Positions 35,020 to 46,709 of a stretch of 64,000 bases of DNA are shown one piece after another. The position numbers and the translations under genes are program-made. The notes under the pieces were generated by a model. That model was not told the origin of the DNA. It did no database searches and saw only the letters and a program-made list of their open reading frames with translations. Source of the DNA: Boesenbergia rotunda. Lineage: Eukaryota; Streptophyta; Magnoliopsida; Zingiberales; Zingiberaceae. Numbering within the stretch: the stretch's first letter is position 1; each line of letters opens with the position of its first letter. The stretch lies in the NCBI GenBank assembly GCA_024364735.1, contig JAGFNQ010010092.1, positions 38,267 to 102,266 on the forward strand, given 5' to 3'.

Positions 35020-35235
35020 TAATAATATTTCATGGATTCATAATATTTCATAATATCCCATAAATATTATTTCATAATATTTTTAATATTTCATATTCAT
35101 GAATCCATAATATTTCATGATAATATTTCATGAATTTCATAATATTTCATATTCATGAATTCATAATATTTCATGATAATATTTCATGATCTTCCATAAT
35201 AATATTTCATAAATTTCATGATATTTCATAACATT
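35020..35235. repeat. TTTCATAATATTTCATGAAT repeats
   Basis: A/T-rich irregular tandem units near the LTR end; an identical tract lies at 41440-41675. Confidence 0.85.
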
Positions 35236-35298
35236 CTATATGGGAAAATTTTGGGGCGTTACAATCCTACACACCTTATAAAAAGTTCGTCCCGAACT

Positions 35299-38200
35299 TT
35301 AAAACAGTTCCGGATACTTTAATCGCATCGTATCTTCCTGTTCCCAGGTGGCTTCTTCGAACTGCTTGTTCCGCCACAGAACCTTCACTAAGGGTACTTC
35401 CTTGTTCCTTAGCCTTTTGACTTCCCGATCTAAGATCTGTATCGGGCGGCGTTCGGAACTGAGGCTCTCCTGTTCTTGCACTGGTGGGGGTTCTATCATT
35501 TGACTCGCATCAGGGGTACACTTCTTGAGCATCGACACATGGAAGATGTTGTGGATAGCCGCCATTTCTGGCGGTAGCTCCAGCTCGTAGGCCACCTTGC
35601 CTACTCGTCTCAAAATCCGATAGGGTCCCACGTATCGCGGACTCAGCTTCCCCTTCTTTCCGAATCTCATCACCCCTTTCATAGGGGCTACCTTCAGGAA
35701 TACCGAATCCCCAACATTGAACTCGAGTGGTCGACGTCGTTTATCAGCGTAGCTCTTCTGCCGACTCTGAGCAGTCTCTATCCTCTGGCGGATATTCTTT
35801 ATAGCCTGAGTGGTCTCATCAATAATATCGGTCTGGAGTCCCATCTCCCTCTTTTCACCACTCTCATGCCAGCATAAAGGAGATCTGCATTTTCTGCCGT
35901 ATAGTGCCTCGTACGGTGCCATCCCGATAGTAGCCTGATGACTGTTATTATAAGCAAACTCTGCCAGGCTCAGGTATCGACACCAGCTTCCCTTGAAGTC
36001 CAAGGTGCAAGCTCGTAACATATCTTCTAGTATCTGGTTTACTCGTTCAGTCTGCCCGTCAGTCTGGGGGTGAAAGGCTGTACTGAACTTCAGCTTCGTG
36101 CCAAGGGCCTTCTGCACGTGTCCCCAAAAATCAGAAGTAAATCGACCATCTCGGTCAGAGACGATGGTCTTGGGAACCCCGTGTAGTCGGACAATCTCCT
36201 TGACGTACAGTTGAGCCAGCTGCTCAACTGAATAAGTCATCCTGATAGCCAGAAAATGCGCAGACTTGGTCAGTCGGTCCACAATAACCCATATACTATC
36301 ATATCCATTCGTAGTCCGAGGCAGCCCTGATATGAAATCCATAGATATGTCCTCCCATTTCCACTCGGGAATAGGTAGAGGCTGCAGAACTCCCCCAGGT
36401 CTCTGGTGTTCTGCTTTGACCCTCTGGCAGGTCAAACACATGCTGATATAATGGGCTACATCTTTCTTCATGCCGGACCACCAAAATTTGCCCTTCAGAT
36501 CTTGATACATCTTGGTAGACCCAGGATGCATCGCATAAGGTGTGCCGTGAGCTTCCTCGAGTATCCTTGTCCGTAAGTCGGAGTCGTCGGGAACGCATAA
36601 TCGATCCCGGAGATATAAGACTCCACTATCGGAAATCCGGAATCCCTCGTCCTTGCCTTCAAGAACCTCCTGTCTGATTCTCCGAAGACTCGGATCAAGA
36701 TTCTGCTTCTCCAGAATACCATCAAATAATGTCGGCGCAATCTGTAGGGTAGAAAGCTGTCCGATATAATCTCGATTCCGAATCCATAATCTCTTCCCCT
36801 AAGGGTTGTGAAATAGCTGATAAAGACAACAATGCAGCACAAATTTTCTACTGAGAACGTCCGCTACCTTGTTGGCTTTTCCCGGATGGTACAAGATCTC
36901 ACAGTCGTAGTCCTTGACCAACTCGAGCCATCGGCGTTGTCGCATATTCAGGTCTTTCTGGGTGAAGAAATACCGCAGACTCTGGTGATCAGTAAAGACC
37001 TTGCACTGAGTGCCATATAAATAATGCCTCCATAATTTTAGCGCAAAGACCACCGCTGCTAATTCCAAATCATGGGTAGGATAGTTCTTTTCATGTTCCT
37101 TTAATTGTCTAGAGGCGTAGGCAATCACCTTCCCATTCTGCATAAGCACAGCTCCGAGTCCCAGTTTGGATGCGTCGCTGTACATATCGAAACCCGTATC
37201 ACTTTCCGGGAGAGTCAATATAGGAGCGTTAGTTAGCCTCCTTTTCAGTTCAGAGAAGCTCTTCTCACATTCGTCGGTCCAAATATATTTCCTGTCTTTC
37301 TTCGTAAGAGCTGTCATAGGGGCTGCAATCCGAGAGAAGTTCTCTACGAATTTTCTGTAATAGCCTGCTAGTCCCAGAAAACTTCTGACCTCGCTGGCAT
37401 TCTTGGGTCTGGACCAGTTACTTACGGCCTCAATTTTGATCGGGTCAACCATCACTCCGTCCTTGGAGATAACATGTCCCAGGAATGATACCTGATTCAG
37501 CCAGAACTCACATTTCGAAAATTTAGCATACAGTTGTTCCTTTTGAAGAATCTGTAATACTATACTCAGGTGCTCTGCATGCTCTTCGGAAGTCCTCGAG
37601 TAAATAAGGATGTCGTCGATGAAGACGATCACAAATCTGTCGAGAAGTGCCGAGAAAATCCGATTCATAAGGTCCATGAATATTGCCGGAGCATTTGTAA
37701 CTCCAAACGGCATCACTACGAACTCAAAATGTCCGTATCTGGTTCGGAAAGCCGTCTTCGGTATATCCTCCTTTTTCACCCTAACTTGGTGATAACCCGA
37801 TCTCAAGTCAATCTTAGAGAATACCGTGGCTCCCTTCAGTTGATCGAACAGGTCATCTATCCTGGGTAGAGGGTACCTGTTCTTGATAGTCACGTTGTTC
37901 AACGCCCGATAGTCGATACACATTCGCATCGACCCATCCTTCTTTTTCACGAACAGTACGGGAGCTCCCCAGGGAGAATGACTAGGGCGGATGAGTCCCT
38001 TGTCAAGTAGCTCCTGTAACTGTCCTTGTAACTCCTTTAATTCCATCGGCGCCATACGGTACGGTGCCTTAGAAATGGGGTTAGTACCAGGAACCAACTC
38101 AATTGCAAATTCTATATCGCTTTCAGGTGCTAACCCTAGTAAGTCATCGGGAAATACCTCTGGGTAATTGTATACGACTTTGACGTCTTCTAGCTTCGGG

Positions 38201-38328
38201 CCCTCTGTAGGACTGGTATCAACCACATGAGCTAGAAATCTAGAGCATCCCTTTTCTAACATCTTCCTTGCTTCCAGAGCCGACAAGAATTTACTTGTCC
38301 TCAGAATTCGGACTCGAAGTCCTTCCAT
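35299..38328 (-). pseudogene. pol: Tek-2 pol: RT, RNase H, integrase, chromodomain
   Basis: One minus-strand frame of about 1010 codons is broken only by a TAG at 36799-36801, where the homologous position is probably CAG. The reverse transcriptase has KIDLRSGYHQ, VMPFGVTNAP and the catalytic FIDDIL. RNase H has MYSDASKLGLG and TDHQSL. The integrase has HPG, TCLTCQRVKAEHQ, MDFISGLP, SDRDGRF and HPQTDGQTERVN. The tail VPLVKVLW..EEATWE is the chromodomain-like end. The ATG at 38328 is internal to the former polyprotein. It is better preserved than Tek-1; a single nonsense change separates it from a continuous frame, but gag and protease are missing. Confidence 0.92.
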
Positions 38329-38481
38329 TCATCTGGTCCACTGACTTCTAGCTTACCGTTCCACAATCCTGCTCGCCGTGAGGCAGAACGAGACACGTTT
38401 TTTTACCGGCCAGTCAATAATTCCACTGTGTTCAACTGTTGAGCCAGTGGCGTCCTAGGTCGCAGTGCCGAGAATCCGGCT

Positions 38482-38724
38482 TCAGTCTCTGCCACTGATC
38501 AGATAGGCTCCTGTCGGATCCTCGGACCGGTGTCCGAGGGGCCTGTGCAGTTGGAGGTCAGTAGGCATCACTTCTGACTCCCGGGGGCAGTGTTTGCTGG
38601 TCATCAGAGTGTTATATCTGCTGTTGTCAGTGACCTGACGCTGCAGATCTGTGATCACTTGCATCATATCAGGTGGGGGTGCTGTCTCATTACCCCGATT
38701 GTACGTCTCTAGCATATCTATCAT
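38482..38724 (-). pseudogene. gag: Tek-2 gag N-terminal fragment
   Basis: An 80-codon frame beginning MIDMLETYNRGNETAPPPDM resembles the start of Tekay gag, where a proline-rich stretch precedes a helix (VITDLQRQV). The rest of gag, its zinc knuckle and the protease are gone. The next recognisable sequence, at 38328, is just before the reverse transcriptase, so the deletion lies between 38329 and 38480. Confidence 0.55.
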
Positions 38725-38920
38725 ACATGTGATAAATAACTACATAAGAATTAATGCTACTTTTCTGTTATGCAAGCATAAATCATCTCTATATGATGCA
38801 AGCATAATCATCTCTATATATATTATTATTGTACATGAAATAAAATAAAGCGAGGTTAGGATCTCTTACTTGGAAGCGGCAGGATGAAGCTTGATGTGTG
38901 TGTGGTGGAGGGGAAATCTG

Positions 38921-38932
38921 CTCTGATACCAA
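38921..38932 (-). promoter_or_regulatory. Tek-2 primer-binding site
   Basis: TTGGTATCAGAG on the minus strand (TTGGTATCAGAGC when the base at 38920 is included), 2 nt from the 5' LTR. Confidence 0.9.
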
Positions 38933-38934
38933 CT

Positions 38935-41703
38935 TGTAACGCCCGACCTTATATCTACCCTAAAGGCGGGGTTACGGGTCCATACATTCATATCATTTAT
39001 CATGTTAAGCATGTATATCAGGTAGAAACAATTACAATGCAAGAAGAGTAGTACGCATGCTTGTTGAGGACTAATTTACCAAGCAGGGTTTCCTATATTT
39101 AACATGCATTTACAACATAATAGGAAGATCATTTAACTTCATAATTTACTGATCTAAACATGTTTTGAACAAGATAGGGCTTAGCATGATCTAAAACCTA
39201 ACCTTAGACACATGCAAGAGAAACATTCATAAGCAATAGAAATTAGGAAATCTATAGCATTTCACTTAGCATGCATACAACAAGAATTAGACATCTAATG
39301 ATAGTGTTATCTAATCATGACATAGGTTTCATATCTCTAAACTTGGCCAACAGTAGAGTAGTCATAATCATCACACAATCAGAATATAGTAATACAACTT
39401 GCAATCTTTTAGTGGAAGCAATTTAGATTCTAGACAAAAATGGTAGATAAGAATCCTTCTTTCTTTCCCGAGCCATCACCACACACATCTTTTAGCTTTC
39501 CCTCTGCCTCTTCCTTTAGTTCAAGTATTTCTTACCGCTATCTGCAGCATAAGAAAAACAACATGAACTAGTAAGCAAAACATGCTTAGTAAGAATCCGG
39601 GCCTACTCGCAAAAATCCATATCAATTCATCAATATCATGTACACAGTAATCAAGATAGAATTATAAGCATCATAAGCATCACATCAAATATTTCTAAGT
39701 ACTTTACAGACATGATCATCACATATGAGAAAATGCTTTTCAAAAGGTTCCATAAAGGTAAGTACTTAAAAATATAGTATCATCTAGGGCCCAGTTGTAG
39801 TACCACATCAAGCGCGTTCCCTAATGAGTTGGGGTAGCGAGCCACCAATCTAATTAGGGCAGGACCCTTCGTCCTACCAATGCCATGACCTTCAGTTAAC
39901 ATGTACATTGGATTTTGTTTAACGACCCCCTTCCGAGTCGGGTACACAACTTTCAAAGTAAAGTATCTTAACATGTAATTACATACATATGTATATGCTT
40001 AAAGGTACTCCCAATAACATCTTAAAGGGACACACCACTCATCAAGGGTGCTCATGATCCCCTAGGGACACACCACACATTTAGGGGTGCTCTTGATCCC
40101 AATTTCAATAGAGTATCCTTTTTTAAGCATATTATCAAACACATCATGTTCATGTCATAAGGGTGCCCCATGGGCTATAAGGCATGCTTTTATACCTAAC
40201 AAGATAGGTCACATAAATTATACACACATCATATAAGTAGTAGCATGCTTCATGATTTCATTAAGTACTTCCCAACCCTAGAACTAGGGTTGGCCGAAAG
40301 TTACAAGTAAAGGAGTTTGGTTTTCCAATCAAGCATTCATTCAAGCATTCTTACAAACACCTCACCTATACTTATTAAGCATGGATATATCATAAGGAAA
40401 ATCATACAACCTTAAACCCTAATTCCCCTAGGGTTGGCCGAAACTTGTAGGGTAGGGTAGGCTAGGTTTTTGACATCCAAATCTTCACACAAACATTTAC
40501 ACAAACAATTTATCTACAATACAATCATGAACATATCATAGGATAGCATGCAACCCAAAAACCCTAACTTATTCCTCTTTGGCCGAAAGTTGTAGGGTGG
40601 CTAACCCTACTTTTTCTTATCACAACATAATGGAAAATAATATATATTTATACCCTAAGTTTCTAGGGATCTCCTCATGCAATAAGAAGTAACCAAGACC
40701 CATGAATGGGTGGTGGCCGAAAGTTGTAAGGTACCAAACCCTAATTTTTGTCCTTCCAAAAATTTGGAAACAACACATATGTGTATAAAGTCCCTAGGGG
40801 TACTAGCATGTATCAAGGTTTGATCAAAAAAAACCCTTCTCTTGATCCTCCAAGCATGGTGGCCGAAACCTTCCTTAAGGAGGGTCCTTGTGATTTTTCA
40901 AAAGCATAAACCAACCAAACATTCAATAGCAATTATGCCGCAGGCGAGAGGACACTTACATCCTTGCGCTGGAATTTCACCTTCTCTTTAAACCGTAGGG
41001 TACCCTAGACTTGGAGGGCAAGTGAAAATCCTTCTCTTCCAAATTTCTCTAGGGCTCCTTGGACTTGGTAGAAGGAAAAGGCACTTGGACTTTCCTCCTT
41101 GCAATTGCCCTAGGGTTAGAACCCTAGGGTTGGAATTTCGAAAATGCAAGGAGAGGAGAAGAGGGTTTCGGTGGGAGTGAGTGAGGAAGAAGAAGAGGAA
41201 GTTACTCTAACTTCTCATTCCCTTATTTATACTTTTCTCATGAAGAGACATGTCTCTTCGCTTCCCTCGATTCAACAAGAATGTTTCTTATTCTCTCTAC
41301 AAGAAATATGGCTTGGTTCACTGGTTATGACATGGTGAGTGAACTAGGAGGTTAAGGTTCAATCCTTGCTTCCTCTTTCTACCTCTTCTTTTTATCACAA
41401 TTTGCACTAATCCATATCAAAGCCCATTAAGCCAAGCCCATCATGAAATTTCATAATATTAATAATATTTCATGGATTCATAATATTTCATAATATCCCA
41501 TAAATATTATTTCATAATATTTTTAATATTTCATATTCATGAATCCATAATATTTCATGATAATATTTCATGAATTTCATAATATTTCATATTCATGAAT
41601 TCATAATATTTCATGATAATATTTCATGATCTTCCATAATAATATTTCATAAATTTCATGATATTTCATAACATTCTATATGGGAAAATTTTGGGGCGTT
41701 ACA
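38935..41703 (-). mobile_element. Tek-2 5' LTR
   Basis: 2769 bp, near-identical to 32491-35263. The minus-strand TATA box (TATAAATA) is at 41224-41231, the hairpin block at 39819-39859, the tRNA-like module at 41314-41365 and the A/T repeats at 41440-41675. Confidence 0.92.
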
Positions 41704-42736
41704 CTGCAGCTCTGAATGCCCCAAAGGAGAGGGGCAGCAGCTGGGCAGGGCGCCCCGGAGGTCCCGGGCGCCCCCAAGGTGAAGGCAAGACAAGCTGAGC
41801 AAGTAAAGCTTCGGAAGCTCACTGGGCGGGGCCCCCCATGCTCCCGTGCGCCCCCGTGCTCCCGGGCGCCCCGGATGCCTTGGGCGCCCTGGGCTCAAGC
41901 CAACGAAGCGGATAGAGGTTATCCAGCCGAGAAGCCAGCTGATTGAGTCAACCCGGGCGCCCCCGTCAAACCTCGAGCCCGATCTTGGAGGGATAAGGGC
42001 TGACCGAGTACGAATAGAGGCTTTGCGGATCGGGAGACACGTGGAGGGCGCCCCCAATGTCCAGGGCACCCCGAGGTGCACTATATAAGGGGCTCGACCC
42101 CTATGGCTTTGTAACACAACTTTCCAACGCCAATATGCTCTTCTACTCAAGCGCTCTGCTCCAGAAACCTCCCATCTCGAGATTGAAGCGCCGACGACGA
42201 CCCTCTGCTCCAAAGTACAATCCACACCGGGCGTCGATAACGAAAGAGCTTAATTTTCTGTTTACTGTACTACAACTATAAAATTTCTCTGTAAACATTT
42301 GCTCACATATAGAATTGTCTGCAGTAAACGGTCAACGACCGTGGGCCTTGGAGTAGGAGCCGACCGCGACTTCGAACCAAGTAAAATCGCTTGAGTTCAC
42401 GTGTGTGTTTCTCTATTTTCCGCTGCTTATTCTCTTTACGAATCTGAAAACGTTTTACGATATTCACCCCCCCCCCCCACTATCGTTCTTCTCGATCCAA
42501 CACCCGAGACCTCCCAGGCGCCTAGCCCAGTTTCCTACCCCCTTCCTTTGGGGCGTTCTGAGCTGCAGAAACACACTCCTTCGGTCCTTACAACCAAGGT
42601 TAGTTCCAAACCAAACAATGCAAGAATGTTAGTCAATATTTACAGCCGTAGCTGTCTTGGTTCTGACTTCGGGTCTCCCAAATGGAACCCTAGGTCGAAC
42701 CGATGCCTACTGTTCCCTCGATGGGGAACGCGTCCT

Positions 42737-45056
42737 TGATAACCGTATTTTTGTCGTGTTACGGTTTCAAATACAATTAAGATATCGAATTCCTCTAAAC
42801 TAATGTAGCATAGAGTAACTCGAGTCGTCTCCCAACGAATGTAGTTGGTGCAAGATAATTCTCATGATCGTATCTTATTGCTTTCGGATTTTGGATATAA
42901 AACTGGGTTTTGGATGTAAGAGCTAGGACTACAAAATGAATAACAGAGCAAATATGAAACCTAATTCTAATTAAGGAAGGACAATGCAGATAAAGAAATC
43001 TAAATTAACCTAACTACAATTGCAGAAAAGAAAAGGCAATGTGAAAGAAACATTCAAGAAATATGCATCAATGAAACCTAGGCATGCAGTAAATCCTACA
43101 GCATTAAAGAAATCTAATCTCCTAACTTAATTGCATTAAACTGAAGATATGAAACCTAAAGCATTGGAAAGAGCAACACAAAGCAAAAATTAAACTATTA
43201 AGAATCATCGCAATCGAAATTAACAGATCTAAGAAGTATTTAATCAAACACAAGTTAGGCATGATTGAATTTGATTCAAGAACGTGCCAATTGCTACAGG
43301 AAAGTTTTATCGAATACCAACATCCAACAAACTATCTATCACAGCCATTCAAACACAATTAAGGTCAAGCAACAACAACAATTAAAGGAAGAACTTCTGG
43401 AAATTGGATAGACTGTAAGAAATTGAATTGCTGTGCAGGATTGTTGCTGGCTGCCGGAAGGAATTTGCTGAAGACACGGCTGCGGCTCGGAATGAAATCT
43501 GTTGGCTGGAAATTGAAAAGTTGCTGGAGTTGAAGTGAAGGAGAACTGTGCCGAAGAAAAAAAACTGCGATGCTGGAAATCTACTGGAATTGGAAAACTG
43601 TAAGAACTTGGACGAATTGCTGTAAAGAAAAACAGAAACAAGAAATGCAGAAAAATTTGATCGTCGGCTTCGGGTGAAGGATGGATGGTCGTTTTCTCTC
43701 CGAACCCCGAAAGAGAAAGCTGCGGTGGAGATGGATGGCTGCGACGGCTACGTTCGGCTAGAGCTCGGAACCCCCAAAGCCTAGCTGTGGTCGCCGGTGA
43801 TGAAAATGGAAGAAAGACTGTGAAGGAAGGCGGATGGAGTCGACTAGAGCTCGGAACCCCCAAAGCCTTAGCTTCGTCCGGTGGCGTGCGGTGAAGGAAG
43901 ATGGATGGCGTCTCTCCGAACCCCGAAAGAGAACCTTTACTCTCTTCTCTCCGAACCCCGAAAGAGAAGAGGTGGACGTGGATCGTTGAGACGAGAGCCC
44001 CTCGTCTCGGTTGATCGGAGCTCCGGCCGACTAGGGTTCGGAACCCCCTTGCCCTAGCCTTGCGGCGACGATGAAGAAAGAAGGAGGAGAAGGATCGCCG
44101 CTGGCCTGCGTGTGGAGTCGATGAAGTGCCCTAGCTCTGCGTGTGTCCCTTTTGTTTGGCTGCGCGTGGATTCAGTTGGCCCAGCCAACTTCAGCGGTTC
44201 GGTCAGCCCCTTTGATTCAGCCTTTTGGTTCAGCCAGTACATCCAGCTCAGTCCAGTTCCAGCCAAGCTCCAGCTCTGGTCCAGTCAAGCCAAGCAGCTA
44301 GGTTTGGTCAGCCTTGGGTTGAATCAGCTTCAGCAAATGGGTTCAATTTCAGATTCGGCCCTGGTTCAGTCAGCTTCAGCCCTGAGTTCAATCAAGTAGT
44401 CCGGTTCAGTCAACAGTTGGTTCAGTCCAGTCAACCAAGCCACAGGTCAGAAGAGAATTAGCAACGAACGACTGAGATTGATTTGGCTTCATCCAACGGT
44501 CGGATCTCCTCAGATCTGAACCAAATTCCACAGATCCTAATCAACGGTCCTGATCTACCTGTCCCCAGCTTGGATTTCCCATATCGGTGGCAGATGGTCT
44601 AGATCTTCCGTTTTCTTCAATGGATGGTCTAGAACATCTTGAGCTTGATCCAACGGTCAGATCACTTCTGATTTGGCTGAAATTTTCAGATCTTGATCTT
44701 TGGTCATGATTGATTCTATCTTAAACTCGGATTGACCAGAAGTTGACCGATGGCTCAGATCTAGCCGTTCTCTGGAATGGACGGCTCCTATTAATCCGAT
44801 GTTTGATCCTTCTGATCTGGATCCAATGCTGACTCAAGTCTGACCTGATTTGATATAGGTCCATGATCAATTGATGCCTACAAAATAATATTCAAATTTA
44901 GTGCCAAAAAAATATCCCAAATATACACAGATTTGAATTAAATGTCAAAATGGGGAAAATACATGAAACCTAATAAAATTGCAAACTTAAGCATATAAAA
45001 TATGGATCAAACATAGATTTTAGAGCCAAAAATAATCAACAAAATGATGGATATCA
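42737..45056 (-). mobile_element. Ath-2 3' LTR
   Basis: TGATAACCG to GGATATCA. Pyrimidine/purine-rich, with repeated CTCCGAACCCCGAAAGAGA blocks near 43690-43980 and TTCAGTCAGC-type repeats at 44160-44450. The frames there are incidental. Confidence 0.92.
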
Positions 45057-46709
45057 AACTCCCCCACACTTATTCTTGGGCGTCTCGCACAAGTAAACAA
45101 AACTAAAAGAAAACAACATATCTCCCAAACATTACATCCCCTATCAATACTTAAAGAAATAATAAAAGAAAGTTACTTAGGATCATTAAGTCTCAAGCAT
45201 CTATGTAGTTATGGTTCCAAATCTCACATAAGTCAAAAGCATGGTAATTTCATCAACTTGAATAAACTAAGCATGACAAAAACCTCACAAGATGGATATA
45301 TGCACTGATGCTCACAAAAATAACAAATATGGAAATGGAGTTCTCTCAAAGCATTCATGACATTGCACTACCATATGCTTGCTTATCTTCTACTTCTCCA
45401 CTACTATAGCATAAGTACACAAATCAAGAGGGTTTTTCAATGAATAATAATGAAACCAAGTGCTACAAGAAATAAGAATGGTAGATAACAAAGAAGATCA
45501 TAGAGAGCATGAAAGAAGATAAAAGAGAAGATGAGAGCATTGAGGTAATTAACATGATGTATAGAATCAAACAATAGTCTAAAGTAAATAACTCAATCAA
45601 ACCTCCAACACTCAAAATTCTCCTTTCACATTCTCAATGCACTACACATCAACCATTTACAACATCTCTCAAAGTGCATGTAGAGATTACAACATAACTC
45701 TTGAATTTCTCTAAACAATAATATCAAAAGAATACATATCAAGAAAACATTCTCCTTTTTTTCATCACTAACACAATCTCGAATGCTTGAGGGAATTTTT
45801 TTTTCACATAGAGAGATTTTTTTTTCATTCTTTTCTCTCTTTTTTTTTTCACTTTTTTTTTTGCATCTTTATTATTTTTTTTTATCTCTCTTTTTTTTTC
45901 ACATAAAGAGATTTTCTTCTTTTTTTTTTCACACAAGCATTCGTCCATATACACTTGTCTCCCCCCCCCCCACACTTAAAACTTGCCCGTCTCGGGCAAT
46001 GTAGCAAAGCATAATAATCACCTAAAACTCACAATAATAGAGGCTGATAATAGAGAAATAACAATGTAACTCATTCATGCTATCACCTTATGCTCTCATC
46101 GTATACTCAAGGGAAGAATAAGCTAATAAAGATATGGCAGTGAGAATGTAATGACAATAAAAAGATCTGACAAGGAAATATGAAAGCAATAGGTGAAATG
46201 CTCAGTAGTAACAACAACAAAGGAGAGGGAAAACTAAGAGTTCAACAAGAAAGGTTGCCTCTATCATATTCATGTAAGCTTATGTTAATGTAATTTTAAA
46301 AAGAATCAAAGCAAGTTCTAGAGTGTCAAGTATCACAAATGCTATCACACATAAGAGGATTAAGGATAGGCATGACAATATCCTCACTAGGTGATCAATA
46401 AAATGTCATGCTTAATCCAACAAGATAGAGTCTATCACCACAACAAATGACTAAATGCAATTAATATCCCCAAGCATACCAAGGAAACCAAAACTCGATA
46501 ATCAGACTTAACTATCTTTTATGATTCTCAAAGCATAATAAAGGAACATGTAAGGAGATACAACTCGAAATCAAACAAGATTTATTCAAAGCTAAACAAA
46601 ATGCAAAAATGAGGAAACAAAGTATAAATGCAAAGTATAAAAGTAAACAAACATGCGAGTATAACATAAAGAAAAACAAGAAAAGTAAAGTAAAGGAATA
46701 AACTCCCCT
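45057..46709 (-). other. Ath-2 non-coding 3' region
   Basis: No coding signal. The polypurine tract lies at 45057-45071 (minus strand AGTGTGGGGGAGTT), next to the LTR. A second very similar tract lies at 45959-45972, followed by a hairpin TTGCCCG/CGGGCAA (45983-45999). Poly-T-rich simple sequence with CACATAGAGAG interruptions fills 45790-45930. The rest is A-rich and featureless. Confidence 0.7.

Larger units (their letters stand above)
32491..35263 (-). mobile_element. Tek-2 3' LTR
   Basis: TGTAACGCCC to GGGGCGTTACA. It contains a hairpin block (33377-33417), a TATA box on the minus strand (TATAAATA, 34781-34788), a tRNA-like module (34871-34924) and an A/T-rich repeat tail (35020-35235, TTTCATAATA units). 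No gene is present. Confidence 0.92.
32491..41703 (-). mobile_element. Tek-2, Tekay-type chromovirus with internal gag deletion
   Basis: A complete minus-strand insertion flanked by CTGCA at 32486-32490 and 41704-41708. LTRs are 32491-35263 and 38935-41703 (about 2.77 kb each), about 1% different by eye. The internal region is only 3.67 kb: pol is nearly whole, but most of gag and all of the protease are deleted. It cannot be autonomous. Confidence 0.93.
22681..42502 (+). mobile_element. Sir-2, full-length Sirevirus-like copia with nested Tek-2
   Basis: A complete plus-strand element: 5' LTR 22681-23989, primer site, gag, a non-coding spacer, protease-integrase-RT-RNase H, a long 3' region with several polypurine tracts, and a 3' LTR (31953-32490 plus 41709-42502) split by Tek-2. 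The target duplication CCCGA is at 22676-22680 and 42503-42507. By eye the LTRs differ at roughly 3% of positions. About 970 bp of pol is duplicated around an N at 27578. Confidence 0.92.
31953..42502 (+). mobile_element. Sir-2 3' LTR, split by Tek-2
   Basis: Left piece 31953-32490 and right piece 41709-42502, about 1.33 kb joined. The split lies within GTTTCTGCAGCTC, which is uninterrupted in the 5' LTR at 23205. A longer poly-C run occurs at 42468-42479 than in the 5' LTR. Confidence 0.9.

Noticed and set aside
43339..44461. Several open frames on both strands in the Ath-2 LTR, repeated at 49612-50765
   Set aside because: They arise from purine/pyrimidine-biased LTR sequence, overlap each other on opposite strands and show no domain.
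45783..46004. A Phe/Ser-rich and a Lys-rich frame over the poly-T region
   Set aside because: They are translations of simple sequence on either strand.
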